NCBI GenBank assembly: GCA_002457135.1
Contig: NTKX01000006.1
Coordinates: 1 to 41,617 of the forward strand
Length of the DNA stretch: 41,617 bases
Origin: SAR116 cluster bacterium MED-G04
Lineage (GTDB): Bacteria; Pseudomonadota; Alphaproteobacteria; Puniceispirillales; UBA1172
Direction of reading: 5' to 3'
Shown: one piece after another, positions 1-7,499 of the stretch
Position numbering within the stretch: the first letter of the stretch is position 1
Layout of the letters: every line of letters begins with the position of its first letter
The notes under the pieces: model-generated
Seen by the model: only the letters and a program-made list of their open reading frames with translations
Told to the model about the DNA's origin: nothing
Database searches by the model: none
Position numbers and translations under genes: made by a program

Positions 1-426
1 GCCGCTGCGAATATGGCGAAAGATGCTGCATACCTAAAGTTAATGGCTGATCGCGAGTCTAATCCGGCGGGAGATGTCGAGGGGCCGAACGTTGCCCGCA
101 TTGTTATGGGCGAGCCGCACGCTTCCGATCGTGTGCGCATGCAACGCACTTATTCTCTCAGCCGCGACAACCTTAAGCCCGCGCTTGAACTTCTAGGTGA
201 GTTTGTTGATACAATCAAAGATCACCCGGTTAACCTAATGGCTGCTGTGCCGGTGTTGTGGGATAATATGAGCTCTTTCACCGTTGTCTATGGTTTCCCA
301 GATCTCCATGTTTTTGGCGAGATGGTAGATACAATCGGCACGTCCGACGCCTTTCAGGAGATGTTAGTTAAAGCCAGCAATTTAGGCACATTACAGGAAG
401 CCCGAGTTATAACGGCCATCGACTAA
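1..426 (+). CDS. Partial hypothetical protein, possible duplicated alpha/beta-barrel-like domain
   Basis: The reading frame is open to the left edge, so the true start may lie outside the window; the first ATG is at 13. I do not recognise a named family. The visible part seems to contain the end of one domain followed by a second domain of about 90 residues. The segment near residues 3-32 (AAYLKLMADRES, then VARIVMG) resembles the C-terminal segment (AFQEMLVKASN, then ARVITAI). This suggests two tandem copies of a small ferredoxin-like (dimeric alpha/beta barrel) domain, with the first copy cut by the edge. No catalytic motif, signal peptide or membrane segment is visible. It is followed by a GC-rich hairpin at 434-481. 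Function unknown; the duplication is my reading from pattern, not an alignment score. Confidence 0.6.
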   Translation, partial: AAANMAKDAAYLKLMADRESNPAGDVEGPNVARIVMGEPHASDRVRMQRTYSLSRDNLKPALELLGEFVDTIKDHPVNLMAAVPVLWDNMSSFTVVYGFPDLHVFGEMVDTIGTSDAFQEMLVKASNLGTLQEARVITAID

Positions 427-433
427 AAACAAT

Positions 434-481
434 CTTCACCCGGCTCCCGCAAAAATTGCTGCGTAACGGTGCCGGGTGAAG
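434..481. terminator. Stable inverted repeat after the first gene
   Basis: Perfect 11-base arms (cttcacccggc at 434-444 and its complement at 471-481) enclose a 26-base loop, starting 8 bases after the stop codon at 426. There is no T-run directly after it, so it is not a textbook intrinsic terminator, but position and stability suggest a transcript end or 3' stabiliser. Confidence 0.35.
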
Positions 482-609
482 TGGCTTTAGTGACTACTAT
501 GGTGATGTGTGAACGTGGTGAACAGGATAGTTTTCAGCAGCTTGTATACCAAGCAACTAGACGATTTTTGTTTTTGCTTCATGACGCATGATTTTTTTGA
601 TCCCCAAAG

Positions 610-927
610 TTACAGCTTTTTAAGCTTCTCCATCCACCCATGCATGACGGGAAGGCTGTGTCCTTGGCCATATTTATGACCGATGCCTTCGGTCGTCCAA
701 CCACCAATGGCATCGATGATGTCGGCTGGGCATTCGATGGCGCGGAGGCGATCGCGCAGACTGTGACGGAAGGAGTGGATGACACATCCATCCGGCACCC
801 TTGGCTTTAGCCATTTGTTCAGCGCCATTGCCATTTTGAAATCAAAAATACCTCGCCAGCCGAGGATAAAGCCAATAGCGCCTATCCCAAAAACCGGCAG
901 TACACCATTAAGAAAATGAGATATCAC
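610..927 (-). pseudogene. Chimeric ORF: AEC-like transporter N-terminus joined to integrase C-terminus
   Basis: The 105-residue frame (GTG at 927) has two unrelated parts. Residues 35-105 match the last 72 residues of the full integrase at 2849-4000, with about 57 of 72 identical. They keep the catalytic HxxR (H51, R54), a Trp at 77 and the Tyr at 86 in GHKYGQG. Residues 1-33 do not match that integrase. They are hydrophobic and look like the first membrane helix of auxin efflux carrier (AEC) family permeases (LPVFGIGAIGFILGWRG). The join falls at ALNKW, and AEC proteins commonly carry a similar ALN-aromatic stretch there, so recombination at a short shared sequence is plausible. It lacks the integrase N-terminal and core-binding domains and most of the transporter, so it is almost certainly not a functional gene. 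The AEC assignment is from memory of the family pattern. Confidence 0.7.
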
Positions 928-1261
928 TGTTACTACCAGTTCAATGCCGTTTAGTTCGGTTCACTGTTTTTATCTTGATTAGGCTTATTACCACTTGCAA
1001 GCGGCCTACTAAGACAAACTAATTCCAAAATTTTTGTTTAGGCTATCCAACACATCAAGACTCATCCGTGTAACACCCCAACAGCATAATACGTACTCAC
1101 CCCCCATGGCCCATGCGTGGGGTGGGTGTTTGGGGTATTAGAGGCAGTTTAGGTGAGGCATGAAGGTGTCTATTCATAGGTAGGTATAAAGGCACCTACC
1201 TCCATCACCTTCCCTATAATCAGAGGAAACCCAGGATATCACCTACGTGCTGTCACTATCT
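928..1261. other. Non-coding gap with clustered inverted repeats
   Basis: I see no convincing gene here. Two palindromic blocks stand out. At 1071-1140 the outer arms taacaccccaa (1071-1081) and ttggggtatta (1130-1140) match with one mismatch, and C-rich and G-rich runs inside them could extend the stem. At 1178-1201 a perfect 8-base inverted repeat aggtaggt / acctacct has an 8-base spacer, flanked by aggtga (1151) and tcacctt (near 1205). The second could end transcription of the cupin gene, but no T-run follows on either strand. Recombinase sites or remnants of a small element are other possibilities. Confidence 0.4.
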
Positions 1262-1672
1262 CTATTTGTGTTTTTCAAGTTCTGCGGTTAATTCTGGCAT
1301 GGAAATTAGTTCATCTTGGTCGTCCCCAGATGAATGAACTACCACCCAAATACACTCAGTCTCACTTTGATTAAAAGGTGCATGCGGAACATTTTCAGGA
1401 ATGAAAATTTGCTCACCTTCGCGGACCAGAGTTTGATGTTCTAACTTATTTCCATGAAACAGGGTACACTCACCCTTCAACAGATATGCTATTGTTTCTA
1501 TCTCTTTATGGATATGGGGAACTGAATGAACACCCGGAGACATAGGTAGGACATTCATACAAACTTTTTGCGAACCTGCTGTTTTTCTTGATACTCCTGC
1601 GCTGTACGTGACGCCCTGCGCACCCATATATGTTTCGCCAGGCTTTATTAACGTTACATTTTTTTCTTCCAA
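1262..1672 (-). CDS. Single-domain cupin protein
   Basis: A 136-residue one-domain cupin, the usual length for a small stand-alone beta-barrel metal-binding protein. Cupin motif 1 is visible as HIHKEIE (H53, H55, E59) and motif 2 as GEQIFIP followed by H97 and N101, so all metal ligands are present. It has no signal peptide, so it should be cytoplasmic. The start is a TTG preceded by a strong AGGAG six bases upstream; no in-frame ATG lies near the beginning. It lies 120 bases downstream of the SDR-like gene on the same strand and may share its transcript. Possible roles include a small dioxygenase, an isomerase or a sensor of polar or aromatic compounds; the substrate cannot be read from the sequence. 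Confidence 0.8.
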   Translation of the reverse strand: MEEKNVTLIKPGETYMGAQGVTYSAGVSRKTAGSQKVCMNVLPMSPGVHSVPHIHKEIETIAYLLKGECTLFHGNKLEHQTLVREGEQIFIPENVPHAPFNQSETECIWVVVHSSGDDQDELISMPELTAELEKHK

Positions 1673-1792
1673 TTTATTCTCCTGATTATGCTTGGGATAT
1701 TACACCCTCACCAAAAGATTTCTGTTCGCACGCAACTCTGCCTACCTTGTATGCATGACTGACGTATCTATGACAAACAGCGCAAAAATAGT

Positions 1793-2521
1793 CTACAAAT
1801 GCATATCAGCACTTTTCCAAGGAGAACGCTGTGGTTGCATAGTGATTTCAGTTGGACAAGCTGTAGTGGAAGTACCCAAAATAAACTTAACAACTTGAGA
1901 TATATCTTCTGGCTGCATCATCAGTTCTGGATTTAACCGTTTAGGATTGACCATCGGTGTATTTACAAAGCCTGGATTTATGGTGCAGACCTTAGTCCCG
2001 TATTCTCTAACATCTTCAAAAAGAACCTCCATGTAACCGTCGATAGCGCGTTTTTGAGCGGTTTGAATTCCTACGCCTGCATACGGTGCGTCTCTCGAGT
2101 TTACACGAATTACAGCACCACCCGGTGTCCTATTGATTTGTGGAAGTAAGTGCCTTGCGAAGTGATAGGTGCTGCGAAGATTTGAATCTAAAACGTCATC
2201 CCAAACCTCTAGGTCGCACTCTCCAGCTGAGGCCTTATCATACTGGCCCGCACAGTGAATTAAATAGTTCACGCCACCAAGACTATTAATTGCCTCTTCG
2301 CAGCATCTTTTAATTTCAGACCCATCTGATATGTCACAAGAAAATGTAAAACAGGGATTGCCGTGCGAAGAACAAACTGAAAACACACTTTTTAATTTTT
2401 GTTTGTTACGACCAACTAAAGCGCAATGCACTCCATTTTCTGCGAGCATAGACGCTACTGCACTGCCTATCCCACCACTCGCACCAACGATTAACGCTTT
2501 TTTATTAGATATATCTGTCAT
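1793..2521 (-). CDS. SDR-family protein lacking the catalytic tyrosine
   Basis: A 242-residue short-chain dehydrogenase/reductase of classical length. The N-terminal Rossmann motif is intact (GASGGIG, residues 13-19), as are an NNAG-like HCAG (99-102), N114, S142 and the NPG turn after beta-6. The catalytic YxxxK motif reads QTAQK, so the proton-donating tyrosine is glutamine (Q153) while K157 is kept. Codon CAA at 2063-2065 shows this directly. The protein may still bind NAD(P) but is unlikely to be a normal dehydrogenase. It could be a regulatory pseudo-enzyme or a decaying gene. The ATG start has AGGA upstream. The truncated YdhR-like ORF ends nine bases before it, implying co-transcription, with the cupin gene downstream. 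Confidence 0.8.
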   Translation of the reverse strand: MTDISNKKALIVGASGGIGSAVASMLAENGVHCALVGRNKQKLKSVFSVCSSHGNPCFTFSCDISDGSEIKRCCEEAINSLGGVNYLIHCAGQYDKASAGECDLEVWDDVLDSNLRSTYHFARHLLPQINRTPGGAVIRVNSRDAPYAGVGIQTAQKRAIDGYMEVLFEDVREYGTKVCTINPGFVNTPMVNPKRLNPELMMQPEDISQVVKFILGTSTTACPTEITMQPQRSPWKSADMHL

Positions 2522-2530
2522 ATTTTTTTC

Positions 2531-2707
2531 CTACTTTTTATCAGCCCAGAGGTACACGCCTCCATATGTATTGGTCGCTTCATCGGCCAGCCAATGCTTT
2601 GAAATCAGACCCGGCAAATCAGCAAAGACCGGTGCCAATTCCATGGCGCCTTTCTCGTAGTCTTCACCAGAGACTTTGATGTTGAAGTTGATTATTTGGA
2701 TATGCAT
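2531..2707 (-). pseudogene. Truncated YdhR-like monooxygenase
   Basis: A 58-codon ORF with an ATG at 2705-2707 and a strong GGAGG at 2715-2719, seven bases upstream. Its protein follows the N-terminal half of the YdhR family of putative monooxygenases: an opening beta strand (IQIINFNIKV), a middle LAPVFADLPGLISKHWL segment, and the conserved YGGVYLW strand near residues 48-54. The family is about 100 residues long; here a TAG stop follows ADKK directly after that strand, and the SDR start comes nine bases later, so no room remains for the C-terminal half. Half of the ferredoxin-like fold is therefore missing. The good ribosome site suggests it is still translated, perhaps only as a leader for the SDR gene. 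Family assignment is by pattern recognition. Confidence 0.65.
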
Positions 2708-2848
2708 GTCTCATCCTCCACAGCTGAGCACACAAGTTAAGCAAGCCTTTTTACATTTTTGTTAAACAATAAATGAGAATTACCAGACATAAATTAGCGC
2801 TTAAAATCCGCTCCAGATAAGCTCACGCGTTCCCGTAAACCAAAGAAG

Positions 2849-4000
2849 TTAGATCTGTCCAAGCTTCTTTATCCACCCATGCATGACAATAAGGCTGTGT
2901 CCCTGGCCATATTGATGTCCAACGCCCTCAGTCGCCCAGCCTCCAAGTCGGTCAATGATTTCAGCAGGGCATTCAACGGCTCTAAGTCTATCTCTAAAGC
3001 TGTGTCTGAAGGAGTGGATGACACATCCATCTGGTACCCGAGGCTTCAGCCATTTGTTTAGTGCCGCACTGGCAGAGTTTGATTTGGTGTTTTGTCCATC
3101 ACAATACTTTGGAAACAAGAACCCGTTATCAGATGATTCTAGAAGGCGCTCAGAGGCCCACAGAGCGGCACCTACAAGCGGTATGGTACGGGTGCTGCTC
3201 TTTGTCTTTAATGGCCGCCAGTGACTCTCCTGAATCGATACAGAGGGTATGCCGTTTTGAGTGATAATATCGCTAGCCTGAAGCCCTAATGCCTCACTAA
3301 GTCGCATGCCTGTATCGGAGAGTAGGGCAATAAGCCAACGTGCTTCATCGTCTAACTCTCGACACTCTTCCTGAATGGTTCTTATCGTTGCTAACGGTAT
3401 CGGCATCCGTTCAGGGCGGTTGCTTTCGATTTTAGGTAAATACACGGACGCAAACGAGGGGTTTGGGTTCAGGCCGACTTCTCTGCAGGCGAACCAGACC
3501 AAAGCCCTAAGAGTGCTTAGGTTGCGTTTAACGCTTGCTGCCGTAAGGCCTCTTTCAATTAGGCTATCTCTAATGTTGTTCACATCTGATCGGCTAATCG
3601 CATCAATCGGCTTATCTCCACAGCCTTCGATCAAGCAGTTTGCGGCTCTCTCAACGCTATTGAAGAAAGTCTGTGAACGCCCGGTGCCGACTTGCTTCAG
3701 GTAAAGGGCCTTCGCTTCACTTACAGTCGGCCCCTGAGCGGCGGTAATTCCAGCACCTGAGACTTTTCTAAATCGAGATAGCGGACTTTCACACACGTTC
3801 CAGGACAAACTAGACCATTCATCATCCAGCTGTTGCGAGAGCTTTGCGGCGCGGGACTGAGCGACTGCTATCGATTTAGTTCGAAGTGAAAGCGCTATCC
3901 TATCCACCGAGTAATAGCCAAGGAGGGCCTTCGGTACCCTTCTAACGAAGTAATACACGCCGAGTTTACGATAGATATTCGGTGGATATTTGTTCTCCAA
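2849..4000 (-). CDS. Tyrosine recombinase / integrase
   Basis: A full-length 383-residue site-specific integrase. The N-terminal region (residues 8-55, YYFVRRVPKALL) resembles the DUF6538-type domain found on many proteobacterial island integrases; a SAM-like core-binding domain spans about 92-190 and the catalytic domain about 200-375. Catalytic residues visible are R233 (TGMRLSEAL), a lysine at 265 or 267, H329 and R332 (HSFR), W355 in the His/Trp position, and the nucleophile Y364 (HQYGQG). An in-frame TAG lies three codons upstream and there is no ATG near the beginning, so the TTG at 3998-4000, preceded by GGGGTAG, is the only reasonable start. It points away from the adjacent tRNA-Asn, its likely attachment site. 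A diverged copy of its last 72 residues lies at 610-827. Confidence 0.93.
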   Translation of the reverse strand: MENKYPPNIYRKLGVYYFVRRVPKALLGYYSVDRIALSLRTKSIAVAQSRAAKLSQQLDDEWSSLSWNVCESPLSRFRKVSGAGITAAQGPTVSEAKALYLKQVGTGRSQTFFNSVERAANCLIEGCGDKPIDAISRSDVNNIRDSLIERGLTAASVKRNLSTLRALVWFACREVGLNPNPSFASVYLPKIESNRPERMPIPLATIRTIQEECRELDDEARWLIALLSDTGMRLSEALGLQASDIITQNGIPSVSIQESHWRPLKTKSSTRTIPLVGAALWASERLLESSDNGFLFPKYCDGQNTKSNSASAALNKWLKPRVPDGCVIHSFRHSFRDRLRAVECPAEIIDRLGGWATEGVGHQYGQGHSLIVMHGWIKKLGQI

Positions 4001-4008
4001 TTTGTTCT
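3988..4008. repeat. Direct repeat at the integrase start (possible recombinase arm sites)
   Basis: The nonamer atttgttct occurs at 3988-3996 and 4000-4008, 12 bases apart, and a partial inverted version (agaacag) lies near 4056-4062. Position between integrase and tRNA 3' end fits arm-type or autoregulatory binding sites, but the repeats are short and could be chance. Confidence 0.25.
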
Positions 4009-4077
4009 ACCCCGTGCAATGACCGATCGTTAAATCGTATGCAATACAGGTAGTTAGAACAGAATTGGATCGGAAGT

Positions 4078-4152
4078 TGGCTCCCCGGGACGGATTCGAA
4101 CCGCCGGCCAAGCGATTAACAGTCGCTTGCTCTACCGCTGAGCTACCGGGGA
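4078..4152 (-). tRNA. tRNA-Asn (GTT)
   Basis: The minus strand folds as a standard cloverleaf. The acceptor arm TCCCCGG pairs with CCGGGGA, followed by discriminator G and a genome-encoded CCA (tgg at 4078-4080). The D arm contains AGCTCAGCGGTAGAGC, the anticodon loop is CTGTTAA with anticodon GTT, and the T arm contains GGTTCGAATCC. It is the probable attachment site for the integrase whose gene starts at 4000. The tRNA remains complete, so the island either restores its 3' end or inserted beyond it. Confidence 0.95.
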
Positions 4153-4165
4153 ACAGGGTGTCATT

Positions 4166-4194
4166 TTCCTAGACCAAAGACAGGGCGGATGCAA
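4166..4194 (-). promoter_or_regulatory. Candidate promoter of tRNA-Asn
   Basis: Reading the minus strand, TTGCAT (4189-4194) and TAGGAA (4166-4171) are separated by exactly 17 bases, and the -10 box ends 13 bases before the tRNA 5' end. The -10 match is weak (three of six). Since mnmH ends at 4213 on the same strand, read-through from that operon is an alternative source of the transcript. Confidence 0.35.
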
Positions 4195-4212
4195 GCCCGA
4201 AAAGAGAAAAAC

Positions 4213-5274
4213 CTAAGCCATCACTGCTTTTTCAGCTAATTCGGTGACGCTGGCGGCCAGTACCGGAATATCATCAGGCGATAACCCGCCTGCGGTGATA
4301 GCCCCCAGCACATCGCCTTTACGCCGCCGGGTGGAGGATTGATAGGCCGGATCATAATGATCGGTGATGAGCGCGGTAACCAGCCCGTCCCAATCCCCCT
4401 CACTGACCTGCCTGCGCCATTCATCACAGATGGCATGGCCGTGACGATAAACCATCCCGTCAATAAGAACGGTGAGGGTTTCGGGTGAAGCGATGATATG
4501 CGCGTAATCGCGTTTCAGGAATTCTACCCGTGCCGCAATATCAGCCTTGATAAGGATCTGGGGAGCATGTTGCATTTTCTGCCACAGCGCACGCGGGATA
4601 TGGCATTGCCCGATGCGGCTGCTCTCAGCCTCAATCAACACCGGGCGCGATGGGTCGAGCTGGCACAGGGCCTGATGCAAGAGACTTTCAAAATGGCGTT
4701 GACCGGGCTGATCCGCCCCCGGTTCCGCCCCGAGGAGGGAGCCTCTGTGACAGGCCAGGCCCTCCAGATCAAGCACCTGCCCGCCTGCTGCTGACGCTGC
4801 CCGCAAAATATGGGTCTTGGCTGTTCCTGTTGGCCCCTGCAACAGGACAGGGTAGAGGGGGTCAACCCGGGAGATGAGTTCCTCACTGACGCGCTGGCGA
4901 TAATACTTGTAGCCGCCTTCCAGCACAGTGGTGACCCAGCCGATCTCAGCCAGAATACGCGCCATCGAACCTGATCGTTGGCCACCCCGCCAGCAATAGA
5001 CCAGCGGTTTCCATCCCGCCGCCTGATCCTTCAGGTTTTCCTGAATATGCCGGGCGATATTGGTTGCGGCCATGCTGGCCCCCAGTTTTCTTGCCTCAAA
5101 CGGGCTGATCTGTTTGTGGATCGTGCCAACCTTGGCGCGTTCGGCATCACTCAGCACCGGCAGGTTGATCGCCCCCGGGATATGATCCTCGGCAAACTCG
5201 GCCGGGCTGCGCACATCAATAATGGTATCAACATCACGGGTCCATTCCGTGCCAATCCTGATCGGGGCCACCAT
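4213..5274 (-). CDS. mnmH: tRNA 2-selenouridine synthase
   Basis: MnmH (SelU, YbbB) replaces sulfur with selenium in 2-thiouridine at tRNA wobble position 34, using selenophosphate and passing through a geranylated intermediate. The 353-residue protein has the two expected parts: an N-terminal rhodanese domain with IDVRSPAEF near residue 19 and the active cysteine C94 in YCWRGGQRS, and a C-terminal P-loop domain with GPTGTAKT (147-154). Length is normal. Its ATG overlaps the stop of the SelD-fusion gene by one base (TAATG), so the two are translationally coupled. This is direct evidence that selenophosphate is used for tRNA modification here. No selA, selB or tRNA-Sec is in the window, so selenoprotein synthesis cannot be judged. 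Confidence 0.95.
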   Translation of the reverse strand: MVAPIRIGTEWTRDVDTIIDVRSPAEFAEDHIPGAINLPVLSDAERAKVGTIHKQISPFEARKLGASMAATNIARHIQENLKDQAAGWKPLVYCWRGGQRSGSMARILAEIGWVTTVLEGGYKYYRQRVSEELISRVDPLYPVLLQGPTGTAKTHILRAASAAGGQVLDLEGLACHRGSLLGAEPGADQPGQRHFESLLHQALCQLDPSRPVLIEAESSRIGQCHIPRALWQKMQHAPQILIKADIAARVEFLKRDYAHIIASPETLTVLIDGMVYRHGHAICDEWRRQVSEGDWDGLVTALITDHYDPAYQSSTRRRKGDVLGAITAGGLSPDDIPVLAASVTELAEKAVMA

Positions 5275-7499
5275 TACGGCACTGCCCTGATCTGGCCCAA
5301 TCCATCAGCGATCACCTTACCCACCGGCACGGCCATAACGCCTTTATTCCCGCAATCGGCCAGGACGGCATCAAGGAGACGCGGCGGGATCGCCGCCATC
5401 AGGCCGCCGCCTGTCTGCGGGTCATGATATATCGTCGGGGTGAGGCCTTGCCCGGTGAGCAGGGGGTCCATCACAACGGGCGCGGCCTGCCTGTTCATCA
5501 CATCAAGGGAGGATGCATGGCCCGCCCTGATCAGGGTTTCAGCCCCGGGGATGAGCGGCAGGGCCGAATGGTTGAATTCAGCCGACAGGCCCTCATCCGA
5601 ACGTTCCAGCAATGACAGCGTATGCCGCGCCAGGCCAAAGCCGGTGACATCGGTCATCATGAACCCGCCATGGCGGGCAAAAACAGCCGCCGCATCGCCG
5701 TTTGACTGGGCCATGATGGATAGTGCCGCCTGCCGCGTATCACCGCAGGCCAAACGATCACCGGCACCATGGGCCGCCATGATCACCCCGATGCCCAGCG
5801 ATTTGGTCAGGACCAGAATATCACCATCACCGATGGCGGGCGGGTTTATCCCTTTCAGCGGTGTTCCGGTGACCGCGAAACCGACCTGCATGGCGGGGCC
5901 TTCTGCGGTATGGCCGCCGTTCAGCACCGCGCCCTCACTGGCGAGGGCGGTCATCGCCCCGGCCATGATCTGCGCCAGATCATCCTGCTGGAGCCGCGCC
6001 ATGGCAGGCGGCAGGGTGATGACGGCCAGCGCAGAGGCCGGTTTCGAATGACTGGCGTGGAGATCGCTGATGGCATGCAGTGCGGCAATACGGCCAAGGC
6101 TGAACCCGTCATCAACAATGGCTGAGATGGCATCCACGGATTGCACCACCATCTCATTGCCGATTGCCATTGTGCTGCTGTCTTCGGTGATCGGTGTCGA
6201 TGCGGCCAGATCGGGGTAATCCCCCGCCACCATCACGCGGGCGGCATCAATCGCCTCAGCCAGTGTCTGAAACCCTGATTTCGACCCGCAGCCGAGGCAT
6301 CGCATGGGGGCAAGCGCGGGATCATCATCATCCGCATTCACCAGCGAGCGGTTGACAGCAGGCGCCGCCATTTCAGGCAGATCGGAAAATCGGGTCATGA
6401 ATTTGCGGTCAATATATTCCTTGAGCCGCCATCCCGTGTGGCCGAGGTTAAGGCCGAACCCGCCACGCACGGCATAGGCCGTTTTATCGCCAAGGCCGAT
6501 GAGGGCAAGGTACCGGGATTGCGGGGTCCAGTTGATGAGCGGCCGTTTCAGCAGTTGCCGCCTGATATTCTCAGCCAGATACTGGCCCGCCCTGACAGCG
6601 AAAACCCCGGCCTTGGGCCTCGGGTCACGGGTCAGGCTGGCAACATCGCCTGAGACAAAAACATTATCATGCCCGATGGTCTGGAGCGTTGGGTGGACAG
6701 CGATAAACCCCTGATCATCAAGATCAAGGCCCGTTTTGTTGAGCCATCCGGGGGGCGCACCGGCGGTGATCATCAGGGCCAGATCAACCTCAATTTCAGT
6801 TCCGTTTTCAAGGCAAAGCGATTTAGCCCCGATGCGGCTTACGGCCTGACCGAGATGGATATCAACGCCCTTGCGCTCAAGCAGGGATTTCAGGTCACGC
6901 GAAACACCGGCCGGGTATTCAGGGGTCAGCCTGTTGCCCCGCTGAAAAAGGCTGATCCGGCAGTTTGGCAGACGCTGTTTGAGGGAAAAGGCAACCTCAA
7001 CCCCGGCGGCACCCCCGCCGATGATGCTGATATGACGGCCTGATGTATCACCAAGCACAGGGTTGAGCCTGCCCATGAGGGTAGAGATAGGCTTTACCGG
7101 AATGGCGTGTTCGGCGGCCCCTTCAATCGAGGTCAGGTCAGTGTTTGAGCCGATGTTGATCGACAGGGTATCATACCGCATCGGCGGCCGGCCCTTAACA
7201 GTGATGGTTCTGGCATCAGGGTCGATATGGTCAACCGATGCCGCGATAAACCGCGCCCCCGCCAGCCGCGCCAGATGGCTGAGATCAATGACGATTTCAT
7301 CAGCGTCATAAACGCCTTCGAGGAAGCCGGGCAGCATGCCTGAATACGGTGTCATGATATCACGGCTGATCAGCGTGACCCTCAACCCCGGCATGGGTTT
7401 CATGGCCAGGTTTCGCAGCACGGCAATCTGGGCATGGCCGCCCCCCACCAGCACCAGATGCCGGAGGTGAGGCTGTTCAGTATTAACGGTCATGGTCAT
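5274..7499 (-). CDS. selD: FAD-dependent oxidoreductase / selenide, water dikinase fusion
   Basis: A 741-residue fusion. Residues about 14-370 form a pyridine-nucleotide-disulfide (NDH-like) oxidoreductase with the FAD motif GGGHAQ (19-24), the NAD motif GGGAAGVE (161-168) and a late FAD-contact VFVSGDVAS (280-288). Residues about 395-741 are SelD, which makes selenophosphate from selenide and ATP. The SelD active-site region reads MRCLGCGSK: C404 and K407 align with catalytic Cys17 and Lys20 of E. coli SelD, while the second E. coli cysteine is serine. The conserved VDAISAIVDDGFSLGRIAA stretch follows. No in-frame UGA replaces the catalytic Cys. This fusion type is known in bacteria and some protists; the oxidoreductase is thought to supply reduced selenium, which is inference. 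Its ATG overlaps the EamA-transporter stop by four bases. Confidence 0.95.
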   Translation of the reverse strand: MTMTVNTEQPHLRHLVLVGGGHAQIAVLRNLAMKPMPGLRVTLISRDIMTPYSGMLPGFLEGVYDADEIVIDLSHLARLAGARFIAASVDHIDPDARTITVKGRPPMRYDTLSINIGSNTDLTSIEGAAEHAIPVKPISTLMGRLNPVLGDTSGRHISIIGGGAAGVEVAFSLKQRLPNCRISLFQRGNRLTPEYPAGVSRDLKSLLERKGVDIHLGQAVSRIGAKSLCLENGTEIEVDLALMITAGAPPGWLNKTGLDLDDQGFIAVHPTLQTIGHDNVFVSGDVASLTRDPRPKAGVFAVRAGQYLAENIRRQLLKRPLINWTPQSRYLALIGLGDKTAYAVRGGFGLNLGHTGWRLKEYIDRKFMTRFSDLPEMAAPAVNRSLVNADDDDPALAPMRCLGCGSKSGFQTLAEAIDAARVMVAGDYPDLAASTPITEDSSTMAIGNEMVVQSVDAISAIVDDGFSLGRIAALHAISDLHASHSKPASALAVITLPPAMARLQQDDLAQIMAGAMTALASEGAVLNGGHTAEGPAMQVGFAVTGTPLKGINPPAIGDGDILVLTKSLGIGVIMAAHGAGDRLACGDTRQAALSIMAQSNGDAAAVFARHGGFMMTDVTGFGLARHTLSLLERSDEGLSAEFNHSALPLIPGAETLIRAGHASSLDVMNRQAAPVVMDPLLTGQGLTPTIYHDPQTGGGLMAAIPPRLLDAVLADCGNKGVMAVPVGKVIADGLGQIRAVP

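Larger units (their letters stand above)
1..4080. mobile_element. Inferred tRNA-Asn-associated genomic island (one end inside the window)
   Basis: This stretch looks AT-richer than the rest of the window. It holds a tyrosine integrase, a second integrase 3' fragment, truncated genes and sparse coding. The full-length integrase is transcribed away from the tRNA-Asn gene, and its start lies about 77 bases from the encoded CCA end of that tRNA. This is the usual layout for integration into a tRNA 3' end. I found no second copy of the tRNA 3' end between 1 and 4080, so the far boundary is either left of the window or has decayed. The island call is inference from content and position. Confidence 0.55.

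Noticed and set aside
1071-1201. CRISPR array or insertion-sequence ends
   Set aside because: The inverted repeats are not regularly spaced repeats with unique spacers, and no cas or transposase gene is present.
1692-1898. Small plus-strand ORF between the cupin and SDR genes
   Set aside because: It overlaps the SDR 3' end in antisense, has no ribosome site and matches nothing I recognise.
5274-7499. Selenocysteine in SelD
   Set aside because: The catalytic position is encoded by a Cys codon and no in-frame UGA interrupts the gene.
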